Part shown: in pieces, positions 7,527 through 16,179 of the stretch
Layout of the letters: each line of letters begins with the position of its first letter
Numbering within the stretch: the stretch's first letter is position 1
Assembly: GCF_023896955.1 (NCBI RefSeq)
Contig: NZ_JAMHIW010000002.1
Coordinates: forward strand, 62,001-126,000
Direction: 5' to 3'
DNA from: Micromonospora sp. RHAY321
Lineage (GTDB): Bacteria > Actinomycetota > Actinomycetes > Mycobacteriales > Micromonosporaceae
DNA length: 64,000 bases
Notes under the pieces: model-generated
Told to the model about the DNA's origin: nothing
The model's input: the letters and a program-made list of their open reading frames with translations, nothing else
The model's database searches: none
Program-made: the position numbers and the translations under genes

Positions 7527-8719
7527 CCGATGCGGAACTGCTCGCCGTAGACGGCGAACACCAGCGGCGTGTTCAGGTCGACGTTGCCGTTGTTGAGGAA
7601 GACCCGCTGGGCCGTGTCCACGCGGGACGTGTCGGAGTGGGCCGCCTCCTTCTTCATCTCGATGACCCGCTCGTCCAGGAACGCGTTGAGCCAGACCCGC
7701 TCGTCGCCACCCTGAGCCGGGGGCTTCGCCCGGGCGAGAGCGCGGTTACGGATCGCCCGCATGCCCTCGTACCCGTGCATCACCGCGGCGTCGTAGTAGG
7801 CGAACTGGCCGAGTGCCCGGACCTGGTCGGCCTTGCCGTCGCGTACCGACGGGTTGAAGTAGACCCGGTCCCGTTCGGACTCCTGCGCGGCCCGGAACGT
7901 GGCGTCGGTGGCCGCGGCCCGCCAGTCGCGGGGGAAGTTGGGGTCGAGACCGGCGTGCGAGTCGGTGCCGTTGACGGCGCGCAGCGCCGGCAGGTACGCG
8001 GCGAGCACGTTGCCGGGCTTGGTGCGCGTGTACGCCTCGACCAGTTGCAGCATGTCACCGGTGCCGGAGCAGAAGCCGATGATGCCGGCGGTGTAGCCCC
8101 GCCCGTCGCCGATGTCCTCGATGTAGGAGAACTGCGCGCGCCAGTCGAGCGAGGAGTTCTCCGCCGCCGAGACGAGCTGCATGGCGACGTCCTTCTTCGC
8201 CGGGTCGTCGAGGTTGGGTCCGGCCGGGGTGGTGGGGCCGCCCCCACCGGGCAGGGTCCACTGCTGGTTGGGGGTGCCCGCGCAGCTCCAGATCTGCAAC
8301 CGGGTGCCGTTGGCCGTGCTCCGGTCGGTGACGTCGAGGCACTTGCCGGAGCCGGCGTTGACGAGCGCACCGTTGCTGGCCGTCCACTTCTGGGCGCCGG
8401 TGCTGTTGCAGTCGTACAGCTGCACCTTGGCGCCGTTGGCGGTCGACGCGGCGGTGACGTCGAGGCACTTGCCGAGTGCCCGGATCGAGCTGTCGGCGTT
8501 GCCGACCGTCCACGTCTGGGCGGCGCTGCCGTTGCAGTCGTAGAGCTGGACCGGCGTGCCGTTGGCCGGATTGGCGCCGGCGACGTCGATGCACTTGCCA
8601 CCGAGGCCGGTGATCGGGCCGGCGGTCGCGGCGCTGGCCGACGGCAGGCCGTAGCCGACCGCCGCGACGCCGATCAGCAGGGCGCCCACGACGTAGGCCG
8701 GTGTCCTCGTGCGAACCAT
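7523..8719 (-). CDS. Secreted GH46 chitosanase with N-terminal ricin-B (CBM13) lectin domain
   Basis: 398 residues from ATG 8719, preceded by GAGGAG. A Sec signal peptide ends near ASA-AT (~30). Residues ~33-160 form a ricin-type beta-trefoil with three repeats: GKCIDVAGANPANGTPVQLY, GKCLDVTAASTANG and GKCLDVTDRSTANG, each ending in a (Q)xW motif. A Pro/Gly linker follows. The GH46 domain is ~172-398, with the general acid Glu in SAAENSSLDWRAQ and catalytic Asp in IGDGRGYT, as in Streptomyces chitosanase. It hydrolyses beta-1,4-glucosamine bonds of chitosan outside the cell. The lectin domain at the N-terminus targets it to polymer. It is monocistronic. Confidence 0.94.
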   Translation of the reverse strand: MVRTRTPAYVVGALLIGVAAVGYGLPSASAATAGPITGLGGKCIDVAGANPANGTPVQLYDCNGSAAQTWTVGNADSSIRALGKCLDVTAASTANGAKVQLYDCNSTGAQKWTASNGALVNAGSGKCLDVTDRSTANGTRLQIWSCAGTPNQQWTLPGGGGPTTPAGPNLDDPAKKDVAMQLVSAAENSSLDWRAQFSYIEDIGDGRGYTAGIIGFCSGTGDMLQLVEAYTRTKPGNVLAAYLPALRAVNGTDSHAGLDPNFPRDWRAAATDATFRAAQESERDRVYFNPSVRDGKADQVRALGQFAYYDAAVMHGYEGMRAIRNRALARAKPPAQGGDERVWLNAFLDERVIEMKKEAAHSDTSRVDTAQRVFLNNGNVDLNTPLVFAVYGEQFRIG

Positions 8720-8812
8720 GGTGCTCCTCGGGGAAGGGGCGGCATGCCGCCGGCCGGTGTATCGCCCCCGTGCGGCGGATCGGCCCCGACGGGCGCCGCG
8801 AGCATCAGGAAA

Positions 8813-8828
8813 CTCTGTTAACAAATAG
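8813..8828. promoter_or_regulatory. AT-rich element with GTTAAC core upstream of the chitosanase
   Basis: The sequence CTCTGTTAACAAATAG stands out in an otherwise GC-rich leader. The palindrome GTTAAC is centred ~97 bp upstream of the chitosanase start. It may be an operator or an UP-like promoter element; no regulator gene adjoins it. Confidence 0.3.
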
Positions 8829-8847
8829 CAGCACGTCTATTCGGGTG

Positions 8848-9201
8848 TCAATCGGAGGCACCGGTCGGCGCGCCGCCGAAGCCGATCTCGTTGCCGTCGG
8901 GGTCGCGGAAGATGGCCTTGCGGACACCGTTGCCGTAGGTCTCGCGCTCGGCCGGCTCCAGGCCACGTTCGGCGATCTGGGAAAGGCGGGCGTCGAAGTC
9001 GGTCACGAAGACGGTGTGCATGGCGTGCCCGGCGTGCTCCGGGCGCACCTCGATGTAGACGTACCGGTGGTCGGCGAGTTCCCACACCGCCTCGGTGTCG
9101 TTGGGCAGGAACGCCGGCGGGGTGCCGAGGAGTCGCTCGTACCAGGCCGCCGCCGTCGTGTAGTCACGGACGGGTATGCCCGCGAACAGATCTGTGGTCA
9201 T
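8848..9201 (-). CDS. VOC-fold (glyoxalase/bleomycin-resistance-like) protein
   Basis: 117 residues, a single VOC module with two beta-alpha-beta-beta-beta halves: FAGIPVRDYTTAAAWYERLL in the first and FVTDFDARLSQI, then FRDPDGNEIGFGG in the second. The FRDPDGNEIGF strand is the family hallmark. Members bind a metal or small hydrophobic ligands (dioxygenases, thiol transferases, antibiotic sequestering). The substrate here is unknown. A -10-like TAGCAT (minus strand, 9213-9208) lies 6 nt before ATG 9201, so the mRNA is probably leaderless and separate from the PIG-L gene, which lies 29 bp upstream on the same strand. Confidence 0.88.
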   Translation of the reverse strand: MTTDLFAGIPVRDYTTAAAWYERLLGTPPAFLPNDTEAVWELADHRYVYIEVRPEHAGHAMHTVFVTDFDARLSQIAERGLEPAERETYGNGVRKAIFRDPDGNEIGFGGAPTGASD

Positions 9202-9230
9202 GCGGTCATGCTAGAAGCGACGCGGCCTGG

Positions 9231-10052
9231 TCAGCGCAGTCCGGCGAAGAGGTCGTCCTCGGGTACCGGCGCGTCGGTGGTGTCACGGACGCGGACGAAG
9301 GTCTCCAGGCCCATCAGTTCGGCGAACCGCTCCCGCCCGAGTTGCAGGAAGAAGATGTTCTCGGTCTGGCTGGCGTGCGCGGCCAACGCGTCGAACTTCT
9401 GCGAGCTGTAGCTGCTCGTGTCCACCCAGGTGCTGATCTCGTCGTCCGGCAGGCCCAGCTCCGGCCCCGGCTCGTCGGGCTCGGCCCACTCGACGCCGAG
9501 CTCCTGCATGATCCGACCGAACTCCACGAACATCGTGCGAGGCACGGTCGTCCAGTACACCTTCGCGGGGACGTCCGTCTTCGCCACCGCGGCCATGGTG
9601 ATCCGGTGGGCCTGGATGTGGTCCGGGTGGCCGTAGAAGCCGTTCTCGTCGTAGGTGACGACGACGTCCGGTCGGTACTGCCGGATCAGGTCGGCCAGCC
9701 GGTCCGCCGCCTCGTCCACGGGCGTCGTCCAGAACGAGCCGGGCACCTGGTTCGTCGGCCACCCCATCATCCCGGAGTCGGCGTAGCCGAGGGTCTCCAG
9801 GTGCGTGACCTTCAACGCCGCGCAGCTGACCTCCAGCTCGGCCCGGCGCATCGCCACGACGGCGGCCGGGTCGTGCCCCGGGTCGCCGGGCTTGACCCCA
9901 CCGGGGCCGTCGCCGCATCGTCCGTCCGTGCAGGTCACGAGCACCGTCGTGACCCCTTCCGCCGCGTAACGGGCGAGGACACCACCGGTGCTCGTCGCCT
10001 CGTCGTCAGGGTGGGCGTGCACCGCCATCAAGGTCAGAGATCGCTCAGGCAT
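9231..10052 (-). CDS. PIG-L/LmbE-family deacetylase (Mca/MshB-like)
   Basis: 273 residues. The N-terminus MPERSLTLMAVHAHPDDEATSTGG carries the zinc motif AHPDDE. A later HPDH (GFYGHPDHIQAH) supplies the third zinc ligand. The Asp of the first motif is the usual catalytic base. Length and motifs fit the mycothiol group: MshB deacetylates GlcNAc-inositol and Mca cleaves mycothiol S-conjugates. The DGRCGDGPGG segment after the first motif differs from canonical Mca, so the exact substrate is open. -10-like TAGGGT (minus strand, 10064-10059) is 6 nt before the start codon, again suggesting a leaderless message. Confidence 0.88.
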   Translation of the reverse strand: MPERSLTLMAVHAHPDDEATSTGGVLARYAAEGVTTVLVTCTDGRCGDGPGGVKPGDPGHDPAAVVAMRRAELEVSCAALKVTHLETLGYADSGMMGWPTNQVPGSFWTTPVDEAADRLADLIRQYRPDVVVTYDENGFYGHPDHIQAHRITMAAVAKTDVPAKVYWTTVPRTMFVEFGRIMQELGVEWAEPDEPGPELGLPDDEISTWVDTSSYSSQKFDALAAHASQTENIFFLQLGRERFAELMGLETFVRVRDTTDAPVPEDDLFAGLR

Positions 10053-10125
10053 GCCCTCACCCTACGAGGGTCGTCCCGGTCGACCGCTGTCCCACCGGGA
10101 GCTTCGCCCGTTCCGGTGCGTCGGG

Positions 10126-11766
10126 TCACCGGTCCGGCGGTGAGTCGTGCTCCCGGTAGGTGGCCAGGTCGAAGTCGGCGTGGACTCCGTCGCCACCGAG
10201 GTCCTGCACCCACAGGCCGAGGACCGCCCCGGTGAAGCCCCACGCCGCCGGCTCACCGTCGATGATCATCGCGGCGTGCTCGTCGGACAGGATTGTCGCG
10301 TCCAGGTCCGCCGGAAGCTGCCGCCAACCGGCACCGAGGTCGTAGGCGAAGCGCACGACGGGTCCGTCGAACACCGCCCGCAGGCCGACCCGGGAGACGC
10401 CGCTGGCGTCGACGGTCAGTTCGGGGTACGGGGTACGCCGCCCGTTGTCCGAGCTGAGCAGTTCCAGCACGGTCCGCCCGTCGTCGGCGCGGGTCAGGTA
10501 GAGGTGGTGCCAGTTGAGGGTGTTGTAGTAGGCGGTTATCCCGGCGAGCTGGCGGTGGTCGACGGGGTCGAACTCGACCACGGTCTCCAGGGCGCAGTGC
10601 GTGGCGCCGACGGGCCGGGCGACCAGGCTCGGGGCCCGTCGGCCCACCGGCGACTGCCCGCCGTGGATCCGTAGGTGCGACGGGCGGGACCGCAGGTCGA
10701 CCCAGTCCGCGGTGGCCGGCCGCCGCAGCGTCGACCAGCAGGGGCTCAGCTCAGGCGTGTCGAAGTGGTCCGTTGCCGGCTCTGGTGGCCACGGGTGCGG
10801 GGGCAGGTCGGGAGCGGCCACCTCCTCCGCGGGCACACCTCCGGGGACCCGGGGCCAGCCACCGGACGGCCAGTCGACCCGCTGGATCGCGGTCTCCCGG
10901 CCCAGTACGCAGTTGCCGAGTGGCGAGTAGGGGCGGCCGACCAGGTGCGCCAGGTACCACCCGCCGTCCGGGACGCGGACCAGGCTGCCGTGACCGGCCT
11001 TCTGCAACCGCAGCTCGGGTCGGTCGACGGAGGTGAGCAGGGGCCCGTCCGGGCTCACCTCGTACGGCCCGAACAGATCCCGTGACCGTGCCACCGTGAC
11101 CTGGTGCTCCCAGCTGGTACCGCCCTCGGCGGTGATCAGCCAGTACCAGCCGTCGTGGCGGTACAGGTGCGGGCCCTCGGTGACGCCGACCGGGGAGCCG
11201 GTGAACAGGATGCGGGGCTGGCCGACGAGACGGCGGGCGGCGCGGTCGTACTGCTGGATCTCGATGCCGCCGAAGCGGTCCCGACCGGGTCGCCAGTCCG
11301 CGCTCATGCTCAGCAGCCAACTGGCCCCGTCGTCGTGGAACAGCGCGGCGTCGAAACCCCGCCCGTGCAGCTTCACCGGGTCCGACCAGGGGCCGGCGAT
11401 GTCGGGGGCGGTGATCAGGTAGTTCTGCGGGTCCCAGTAGCCGCTGGCGAAGCTCGCCACGTCGCTGTAGACGAGATGGAACTCGCCGTCGTGGTAGGTC
11501 AGGTCGGGTGCCCACACCCCGTTCGAGTCGCCGCAGCCGCGCAGGTCCAGCAGGCGACGCTCGGTGATGATCCCGCCCAGGGGGCGCCAGTGCACGAGGT
11601 CGCGCGAGTGGTGCACGCGTACCCCCGGGTACCACTCGAAGGTCGAGGTGGCCAGGTAGTAGTCGTCGCCGACGCGCAGGATCGACGGATCCGGGTGGAA
11701 CCCGGCGAGGACGGGGTTGCGGATCGACCCGGTAGCGGTCGCCACGTCAGCGGTGTCGGTCGACAC
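10126..11766 (-). CDS. GH43 beta-xylosidase (intracellular)
   Basis: 546 residues from GTG 11766, chosen because GGAGGAG lies 5 bp upstream; a longer open frame to 11829 lacks a good site. No signal peptide. The five-bladed propeller (~15-320) starts with NPVLAGFHPDPSILRVGDDY, whose first Asp is the catalytic base. It contains TSTFEWYPGVRVHHSRDLVHW and the catalytic acid Glu in EGPHLYRHDGWYWLITAEGG. The C-terminal ~340-546 is the lectin-like beta-sandwich (GH43_C2) typical of beta-1,4-xylosidases. It would split imported xylooligosaccharides to xylose. It is divergent from a LacI regulator, and operator-like palindromes lie in the 224-bp gap between them. Confidence 0.92.
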   Translation of the reverse strand: MSTDTADVATATGSIRNPVLAGFHPDPSILRVGDDYYLATSTFEWYPGVRVHHSRDLVHWRPLGGIITERRLLDLRGCGDSNGVWAPDLTYHDGEFHLVYSDVASFASGYWDPQNYLITAPDIAGPWSDPVKLHGRGFDAALFHDDGASWLLSMSADWRPGRDRFGGIEIQQYDRAARRLVGQPRILFTGSPVGVTEGPHLYRHDGWYWLITAEGGTSWEHQVTVARSRDLFGPYEVSPDGPLLTSVDRPELRLQKAGHGSLVRVPDGGWYLAHLVGRPYSPLGNCVLGRETAIQRVDWPSGGWPRVPGGVPAEEVAAPDLPPHPWPPEPATDHFDTPELSPCWSTLRRPATADWVDLRSRPSHLRIHGGQSPVGRRAPSLVARPVGATHCALETVVEFDPVDHRQLAGITAYYNTLNWHHLYLTRADDGRTVLELLSSDNGRRTPYPELTVDASGVSRVGLRAVFDGPVVRFAYDLGAGWRQLPADLDATILSDEHAAMIIDGEPAAWGFTGAVLGLWVQDLGGDGVHADFDLATYREHDSPPDR

Positions 11767-11789
11767 GAGGACTCCTCCGGACGGCTTTT

Positions 11790-11801
11790 CGGAAACTTCC
11801 G
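11790..11801. promoter_or_regulatory. Operator-like palindrome CGGAAACTTCCG upstream of the beta-xylosidase
   Basis: Arms CGGAA/TTCCG flank a central AC. The site lies 23 bp upstream of the GH43 start. It resembles the CGAAACTTTCG-type operators known upstream of actinomycete xylanase genes. The likely ligand is the LacI protein encoded at 11991. Confidence 0.5.
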
Positions 11802-11934
11802 GAACTTGCGCCGTGTGTAGCAGCGGCACCGCTGCCTACGCTAGCCGTTCTTTTCGCGATAGGACAGAGCTATTGACCGGGGTGGCGACGACTCGTAGCG
11901 TGCCGCCCATCGATCGGTATTACCGCCGAAGCAC

Positions 11935-11945
11935 CGAAAGTTACG
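11935..11945. promoter_or_regulatory. Second operator-like site CGAAAGTTACG upstream of the LacI gene
   Basis: An imperfect dyad related to the site at 11790, placed 45 bp before the lacI-type start. It fits autoregulation and looping between two sites ~145 bp apart. Confidence 0.4.
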
Positions 11946-11990
11946 AAGGCGGTTCAATCCAGCGCGCGAATCAGGCGAAGGGGGCGGACG

Positions 11991-13013
11991 GTGGGCACCG
12001 ACAACGGCCGGAACGTCACCATCGCCATGATCGCGCGGCTGGCCGGCGTGTCCGTGCCCACGGTCTCGCGAGTCGTCAACGGCCGCTCCGACGTCGCCCC
12101 GCAGACCCGGAAACGGGTCGAGGAACTGCTCACCCGGTACGGCTACCGCCGCCGGTCGCCGACCCGCCAGACGACCGCCGGCCTGATCGACCTGGTCTTC
12201 AACGACCTGGACAGCCCGTGGGCGGTGGAGATCATCCGTGGGGTGGAGGAGGTCGCCAGGAGCAGCGGCGTCGGCACCGCCGTCTCGGCCATCCACTGGC
12301 GAATCTCCTCGGCCAGGCAGTGGCTCGACAACATGCGCGCCCGCTCCACCGAGGGCGTCATCCTCGTGACCTCGATGGTGAACCCGCCGTTGCACGCGGA
12401 GTTCTGCCGGCTCCACATTCCGGTCGTCATCATCGATCCCGCCGGGGTCGACCCGCGGGAGTCACCCACGATCGGCGCCACCAACTGGGCGGGCAGCCTG
12501 AGCGCAAACCAGTACCTGCTCGGCCTCGGCCACCGCCGCATCGGGTTCATCGCCGGACCACCGCACCTGATGTGCAGCCGGGCGCGGCTGGACGGCTACC
12601 GGGCTGCCCTCGGCGCGGCCGGTGTCCCCGTCGACCCCGCCCTCGTCCGCCCCGGCAACTTCCACCCCGAGACCGGCTATCTCGCCGGTACGCAGCTGCT
12701 GGCCCTGCCCGACCCGCCCACCGCCATCTTCGCCTCCAGCGACCAGATGGCGCTTGGTGTCTACGAGGCGGTCCGCAAACGGGGCCTCCGGGTGCCCGGC
12801 GACATCAGCGTGGTCGGCTTCGACGATCTGCCCGAGGTCCGCTGGTGTTCCCCTCCACTGACGACGGTGCGCCAACCCCTGGCCGAGATGGGCATGCTGG
12901 CCGCACGGACCGTGCTGCGGCTCGCAGGCGGCGAGAAGACCGACAGCGAGCGCCTCGAACTCGCTACCGAGCTCGTCATCCGCGACAGCGCCGCGCCACC
13001 CCGGCGCCGCTGA
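11991..13013 (+). CDS. LacI-family transcriptional regulator (probably of xylan/xyloside use)
   Basis: 340 residues from GTG 11991, with GAAGGGGGCGG upstream. The HTH is at ~8-55 (TIAMIARLAGVSVPTVSRVVNG, then the hinge helix region DVAPQTRKRVEELLTRYGY). A periplasmic-binding-protein-like sensor domain follows (~60-335), with IDPAGVDPRESPTIGATNWAG, GLGHRRIGFIAG and VVGFDDLPEVRW. It is divergent from the GH43 gene, which makes xylose or xylooligosaccharide the most likely inducer; this is inference. Confidence 0.9.
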   Translation: MGTDNGRNVTIAMIARLAGVSVPTVSRVVNGRSDVAPQTRKRVEELLTRYGYRRRSPTRQTTAGLIDLVFNDLDSPWAVEIIRGVEEVARSSGVGTAVSAIHWRISSARQWLDNMRARSTEGVILVTSMVNPPLHAEFCRLHIPVVIIDPAGVDPRESPTIGATNWAGSLSANQYLLGLGHRRIGFIAGPPHLMCSRARLDGYRAALGAAGVPVDPALVRPGNFHPETGYLAGTQLLALPDPPTAIFASSDQMALGVYEAVRKRGLRVPGDISVVGFDDLPEVRWCSPPLTTVRQPLAEMGMLAARTVLRLAGGEKTDSERLELATELVIRDSAAPPRRR

Positions 13014-13081
13014 CGAAACGGCCCCGCCTGCCGGACCGGCGGCGATGCCGAGGTACGGCGAAACCGGCGTGCGGTTCGACC

Positions 13082-13789
13082 TCAGCCGTTGCGGAGGGCG
13101 TCCTCGATGCCCGTCTCACGGCGGCCGAGATGCGCCGGATCCCGGCCGGACAGCAGATCCAGCGCGGCCTTGAGGCAGGCGCCGTGTTCCCGGGAGGAGC
13201 TGACCCGCCACGTCTGGGCGTACCGCTTCACGGTCTCGTCGCCCACGCCGCGGGCGTCGATGCCGAGGCGCCTGCACAGCGCCACGGCGCGGGGGAGATG
13301 GAAGGACTGGGTCACGACGGTCGCCCGTGTCACCCCGAAGATCTGCTCCGCCCGCGCGCAGGAGTCGTACGTGTCGAAACCGGCGTGGTCCAGCACCACC
13401 TTCCGCGCCGGCACGCCCCGGTCGACCAGCCACCGCAGCATCGCGGCGGGTTCGTTGTAGTCGGCGTTCATGTTGTCGCCGGACACCAGGATCGCCCGGA
13501 CCTTGCCGCCGGCGAACAGTCGCCGCGCGATCTCCAGCCGCGCCGCGAGGAACGGCGACGGCGTGCCGTCCGCGTCCACCCTGGTGCCCAGGACCAGGGC
13601 GACCGGCGCGTCCGGCACGTCGGCCTCGCTGTAGAGGTGGCCGTCCGCGGCACCGCGAACCCACGTCACGCTGGCCACCGTGCCGCCCGTCAGCAGGACC
13701 GCACCAGCCACCAGCGCGAGGAGCGTACGGCGGACGAACCGCCGGTGCTCCCCGTACCACCGCTTGACCGCACCGGATCGTCCCCGCAT
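13082..13789 (-). CDS. SanA/YdcF-family (DUF218) membrane protein
   Basis: 235 residues. A basic N-terminus precedes one TM helix (~20-45: TLLALVAGAVLLTGGTVASVTWV). A DUF218 domain (~60-215) follows, with APVALVLGTRVDADG, LVSGDN, YNEPAAMLRWLVDRGVP and VVTQSFHLPRAVALCRRLG. Family members such as SanA and ElyC act at the cell envelope (vancomycin tolerance, lipid-linked precursor recycling). The exact reaction is not established. The active site motif SGDNMNADYNEP is well kept. It is monocistronic, downstream of and convergent with the LacI gene. Confidence 0.87.
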   Translation of the reverse strand: MRGRSGAVKRWYGEHRRFVRRTLLALVAGAVLLTGGTVASVTWVRGAADGHLYSEADVPDAPVALVLGTRVDADGTPSPFLAARLEIARRLFAGGKVRAILVSGDNMNADYNEPAAMLRWLVDRGVPARKVVLDHAGFDTYDSCARAEQIFGVTRATVVTQSFHLPRAVALCRRLGIDARGVGDETVKRYAQTWRVSSSREHGACLKAALDLLSGRDPAHLGRRETGIEDALRNG

Positions 13790-14060
13790 GCCGGGGGATT
13801 ATTCCCGCTCCCGTCGCAGCGGTCGGGCCCGGTCCCGGGCTTGAGTTGGTCGAACGACCCGTGACATTCTTGGCCGTCGATGACATGCCGCGCGCGGGGC
13901 TGACGCCCGTCCAATGGGCAGCCGGGATCCGACCACGGATTCCCGGGCGGACGGGGACACGAGCGATGGACCAACGAGCGCCATCCGTCCACGAGTCTGC
14001 CCGTCGCCGCGCCGCACCCTGACCGGCTGGGCGACTCGTCTCCGTGAAGGAATCCAGCCC
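13790..14060. other. Divergent promoter region, 271 bp, no gene seen
   Basis: The spacer separates the SanA-like gene (leftward) from the arabinofuranosidase gene (rightward). It holds an imperfect hairpin CCGGGATCC/GGATTCCCGG near 13920-13945. No LacI-type palindrome like those at 11790 or 34960 was found, so regulation of the arabinofuranosidase is not evident. Confidence 0.4.
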
Positions 14061-16121
14061 ATGCAGAAACCGAAAGCCCGGACGGCAGTCCTGGCGAGCC
14101 TGCTGCTCGCCGTGGGCGCGTTCGCCGGCGTCAACCCCCCGACCGCCAGCGCGGCACCCGATCCGGTCGCCGTGACCGTGAACGCCCGCGCGGGGCTGGC
14201 CACAGTGCCCGACACCGCCCTGGGCGTCAACCACGCCATCTGGGACCAGCACCTCGGCAGCGCCGAGACCTCCGATCTGCTGCGCGACGCCGGTGTGCGG
14301 ATGATGCGCTATCCCGGCGGCTCGTACGCCGACATCTACCACTGGAAGGACCACACCGCGCCCGGCGGGTATGTCGCACCGGGGACCGACTTCGACACCT
14401 TCATGGCGGCGGTCCGGCGGGTCGGCGCGCAACCGATGATCATTGCGAACTACGGCACCGGCTCGCCCGCCGAGGCCGCCGACTGGGTCCGGTACGCCAA
14501 TGTGACCAGGGGCTACGGCGCGCGGTACTGGACGGTCGGCAACGAGAACTACGGCAACGGCCACTACGGGTCGGCCTGGGAGGCCGACGACCATCCGGAC
14601 AAGAGCGCGACCCAGTACGCGCGGCTGGTCGTCGAGTACGCCGACGCGATGAAGGCGGTCGACCCGAGCATCAAGGTCGGCGCGGTGCTGACGATGCCGG
14701 GCAACTGGCCGGACGGGATCACCGCCGGCAGCGACCCCGGCCCCTGGAACCAGACCGTGCTCTCCCTCGCCGGCCCGAAGATCGACTTCGTGGACGTGCA
14801 CTGGTACCCGGGTGGCACCGCCGCGGAGTCGCTGGCCCGGACCAGCCACATCCCCGACGCCACCCACCTGCTCCGGGAGCAGCTCACCCGGTACGCCGGC
14901 CCGAACGCCGCACGCATCGGCATCAGCTTCACCGAGCTGAACGTCGACGCGGGCCGCACCACCCAGCCGGCGGCACTCTTCCTGGCCGACGCCTACAGCG
15001 CGCTGCTGGAGAACGGCGCCTTCACCGTCCACTGGTGGAACGTCCACAACGGCATCGGCACCGTGTCGGAGGTGGCGGGCCAGACCGACTACGGCGACTT
15101 CGGCATGCTCTCCAGCGGCGCCTGCACCGAGGACGGCTCGGTCTGCGAGCCACCCCTGAACACACCGTTCGCGCCGTACCACGGGCTGACCATGATGAAG
15201 CACTTCGCCCAGCCCGGCGACCAGTTCGTCCGCGCCGGCACGGACGAGCCGCTGGTCACCGCGCACGCCGCCCGGCGGGGCAACGGTGACCTCGCGGTGC
15301 TGCTGGTCAACAAGGATCCGGACACGGCGCACCCGGTCACCATCGACTACGCGGGGTTCACCCCGTCGGCCGATGCGCCGACGGTGTCCACCCTCACCAA
15401 CGGCGCCACCGGTATCGCCACCGGCCGGTCCGGCACCGCCACCAGCCGTACGCTGCCGCCGTACTCGCTGACCACGCTCGTGCTGCGCCCAGCCGGCACG
15501 ACCGCCGGCCGGCCCGCCGCGCCGGGCCGGCCCACCGCCGGCGGCGTCACCGACCGGACGGCGACGATCTCCTGGCCGGCGGCCGCACCGGGCGGCAGCC
15601 CGATCGCCAAGTACGAGGTGTACCGGCAGAACGGTGCGATCAGCGAGCAGCTCGGCGAGACGAGGACCACCTCGTTCACGGCCGGCAACCTGGTGCCCGG
15701 CACCAGGTACACCGTCAACGTGCTGGCCCGTGACACCGCCGGCCGGGTCTCCTGGTCCTCGCCGCCGCTCACCTTCGTCACCGGCAGCCCGGCCGCCAGC
15801 GCGTGCAGCGTCCGCTTCACCACCAGCGGTGACTGGGGCAACGGCTACATCGGTGGCATCGAGATCACCAACAACGGCACGAGCCCGATCAACGGCTGGA
15901 CACTCACCTGGACCTGGCCGACGGCCTGGCAGCAGGTGAGCAGCGGTTGGAGCGCCGGTTGGGAGCAGGTCGGCACCGCCGTGCGGGTCACCCCGACCGA
16001 CGACAACCGGCGGATCGCCGCCGGCGGCAGCGCCAGCGCGGGCTTCGTCGGCGCGTACAGCGGTCCCAACGTGCTGCCCACCGCGTTCAGCCTCAACGGC
16101 ACCGTCTGCACGAGCGGCTGA
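14061..16121 (+). CDS. Secreted GH51-like alpha-L-arabinofuranosidase with FnIII and CBM2
   Basis: 686 residues from ATG 14061 (GTGAAGGA upstream). The signal peptide is ~1-32 (PTASA-AP). A clan GH-A barrel covers ~35-375: RYPGGSYADIYHWKD (cf. the PGGN...YHW motif of GH51), acid/base Glu162 in YWTVGNENYG, DFVDVHWYPGG, and nucleophile Glu292 in ISFTELNVD. A beta-sandwich follows to ~475, then one FnIII (~485-575; GRPTAGGVTDRTATISW) and a C-terminal CBM2 (~580-686; CSVRFTTSGDWGNGYIGGIEI, WTLTWTWP, CTSG) with the usual terminal cysteine pair. It would debranch arabinoxylan while bound to cellulose or xylan. Family assignment to GH51 rather than a sister family is from motif likeness only. Confidence 0.85.
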   Translation: MQKPKARTAVLASLLLAVGAFAGVNPPTASAAPDPVAVTVNARAGLATVPDTALGVNHAIWDQHLGSAETSDLLRDAGVRMMRYPGGSYADIYHWKDHTAPGGYVAPGTDFDTFMAAVRRVGAQPMIIANYGTGSPAEAADWVRYANVTRGYGARYWTVGNENYGNGHYGSAWEADDHPDKSATQYARLVVEYADAMKAVDPSIKVGAVLTMPGNWPDGITAGSDPGPWNQTVLSLAGPKIDFVDVHWYPGGTAAESLARTSHIPDATHLLREQLTRYAGPNAARIGISFTELNVDAGRTTQPAALFLADAYSALLENGAFTVHWWNVHNGIGTVSEVAGQTDYGDFGMLSSGACTEDGSVCEPPLNTPFAPYHGLTMMKHFAQPGDQFVRAGTDEPLVTAHAARRGNGDLAVLLVNKDPDTAHPVTIDYAGFTPSADAPTVSTLTNGATGIATGRSGTATSRTLPPYSLTTLVLRPAGTTAGRPAAPGRPTAGGVTDRTATISWPAAAPGGSPIAKYEVYRQNGAISEQLGETRTTSFTAGNLVPGTRYTVNVLARDTAGRVSWSSPPLTFVTGSPAASACSVRFTTSGDWGNGYIGGIEITNNGTSPINGWTLTWTWPTAWQQVSSGWSAGWEQVGTAVRVTPTDDNRRIAAGGSASAGFVGAYSGPNVLPTAFSLNGTVCTSG

Positions 16122-16131
16122 CACCGCCGGC

Positions 16132-16170
16132 GTGGTCCGGCCGGCCGGGCGAAGGGGCCGGCCGGACCAC
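16132..16170. terminator. Bidirectional hairpin terminator
   Basis: A 15-bp perfect stem (16132-16146 with 16156-16170) and a 9-base loop fill the gap between the convergent arabinofuranosidase and VWD genes. Confidence 0.85.
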
Positions 16171-16179
16171 GGGGACAGG

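Noticed and set aside
13116..16124. A 1002-codon minus-strand frame over the arabinofuranosidase
   Set aside because: It is a shadow of the GH51-like gene and the SanA-like gene. No ribosome site and no protein motif.
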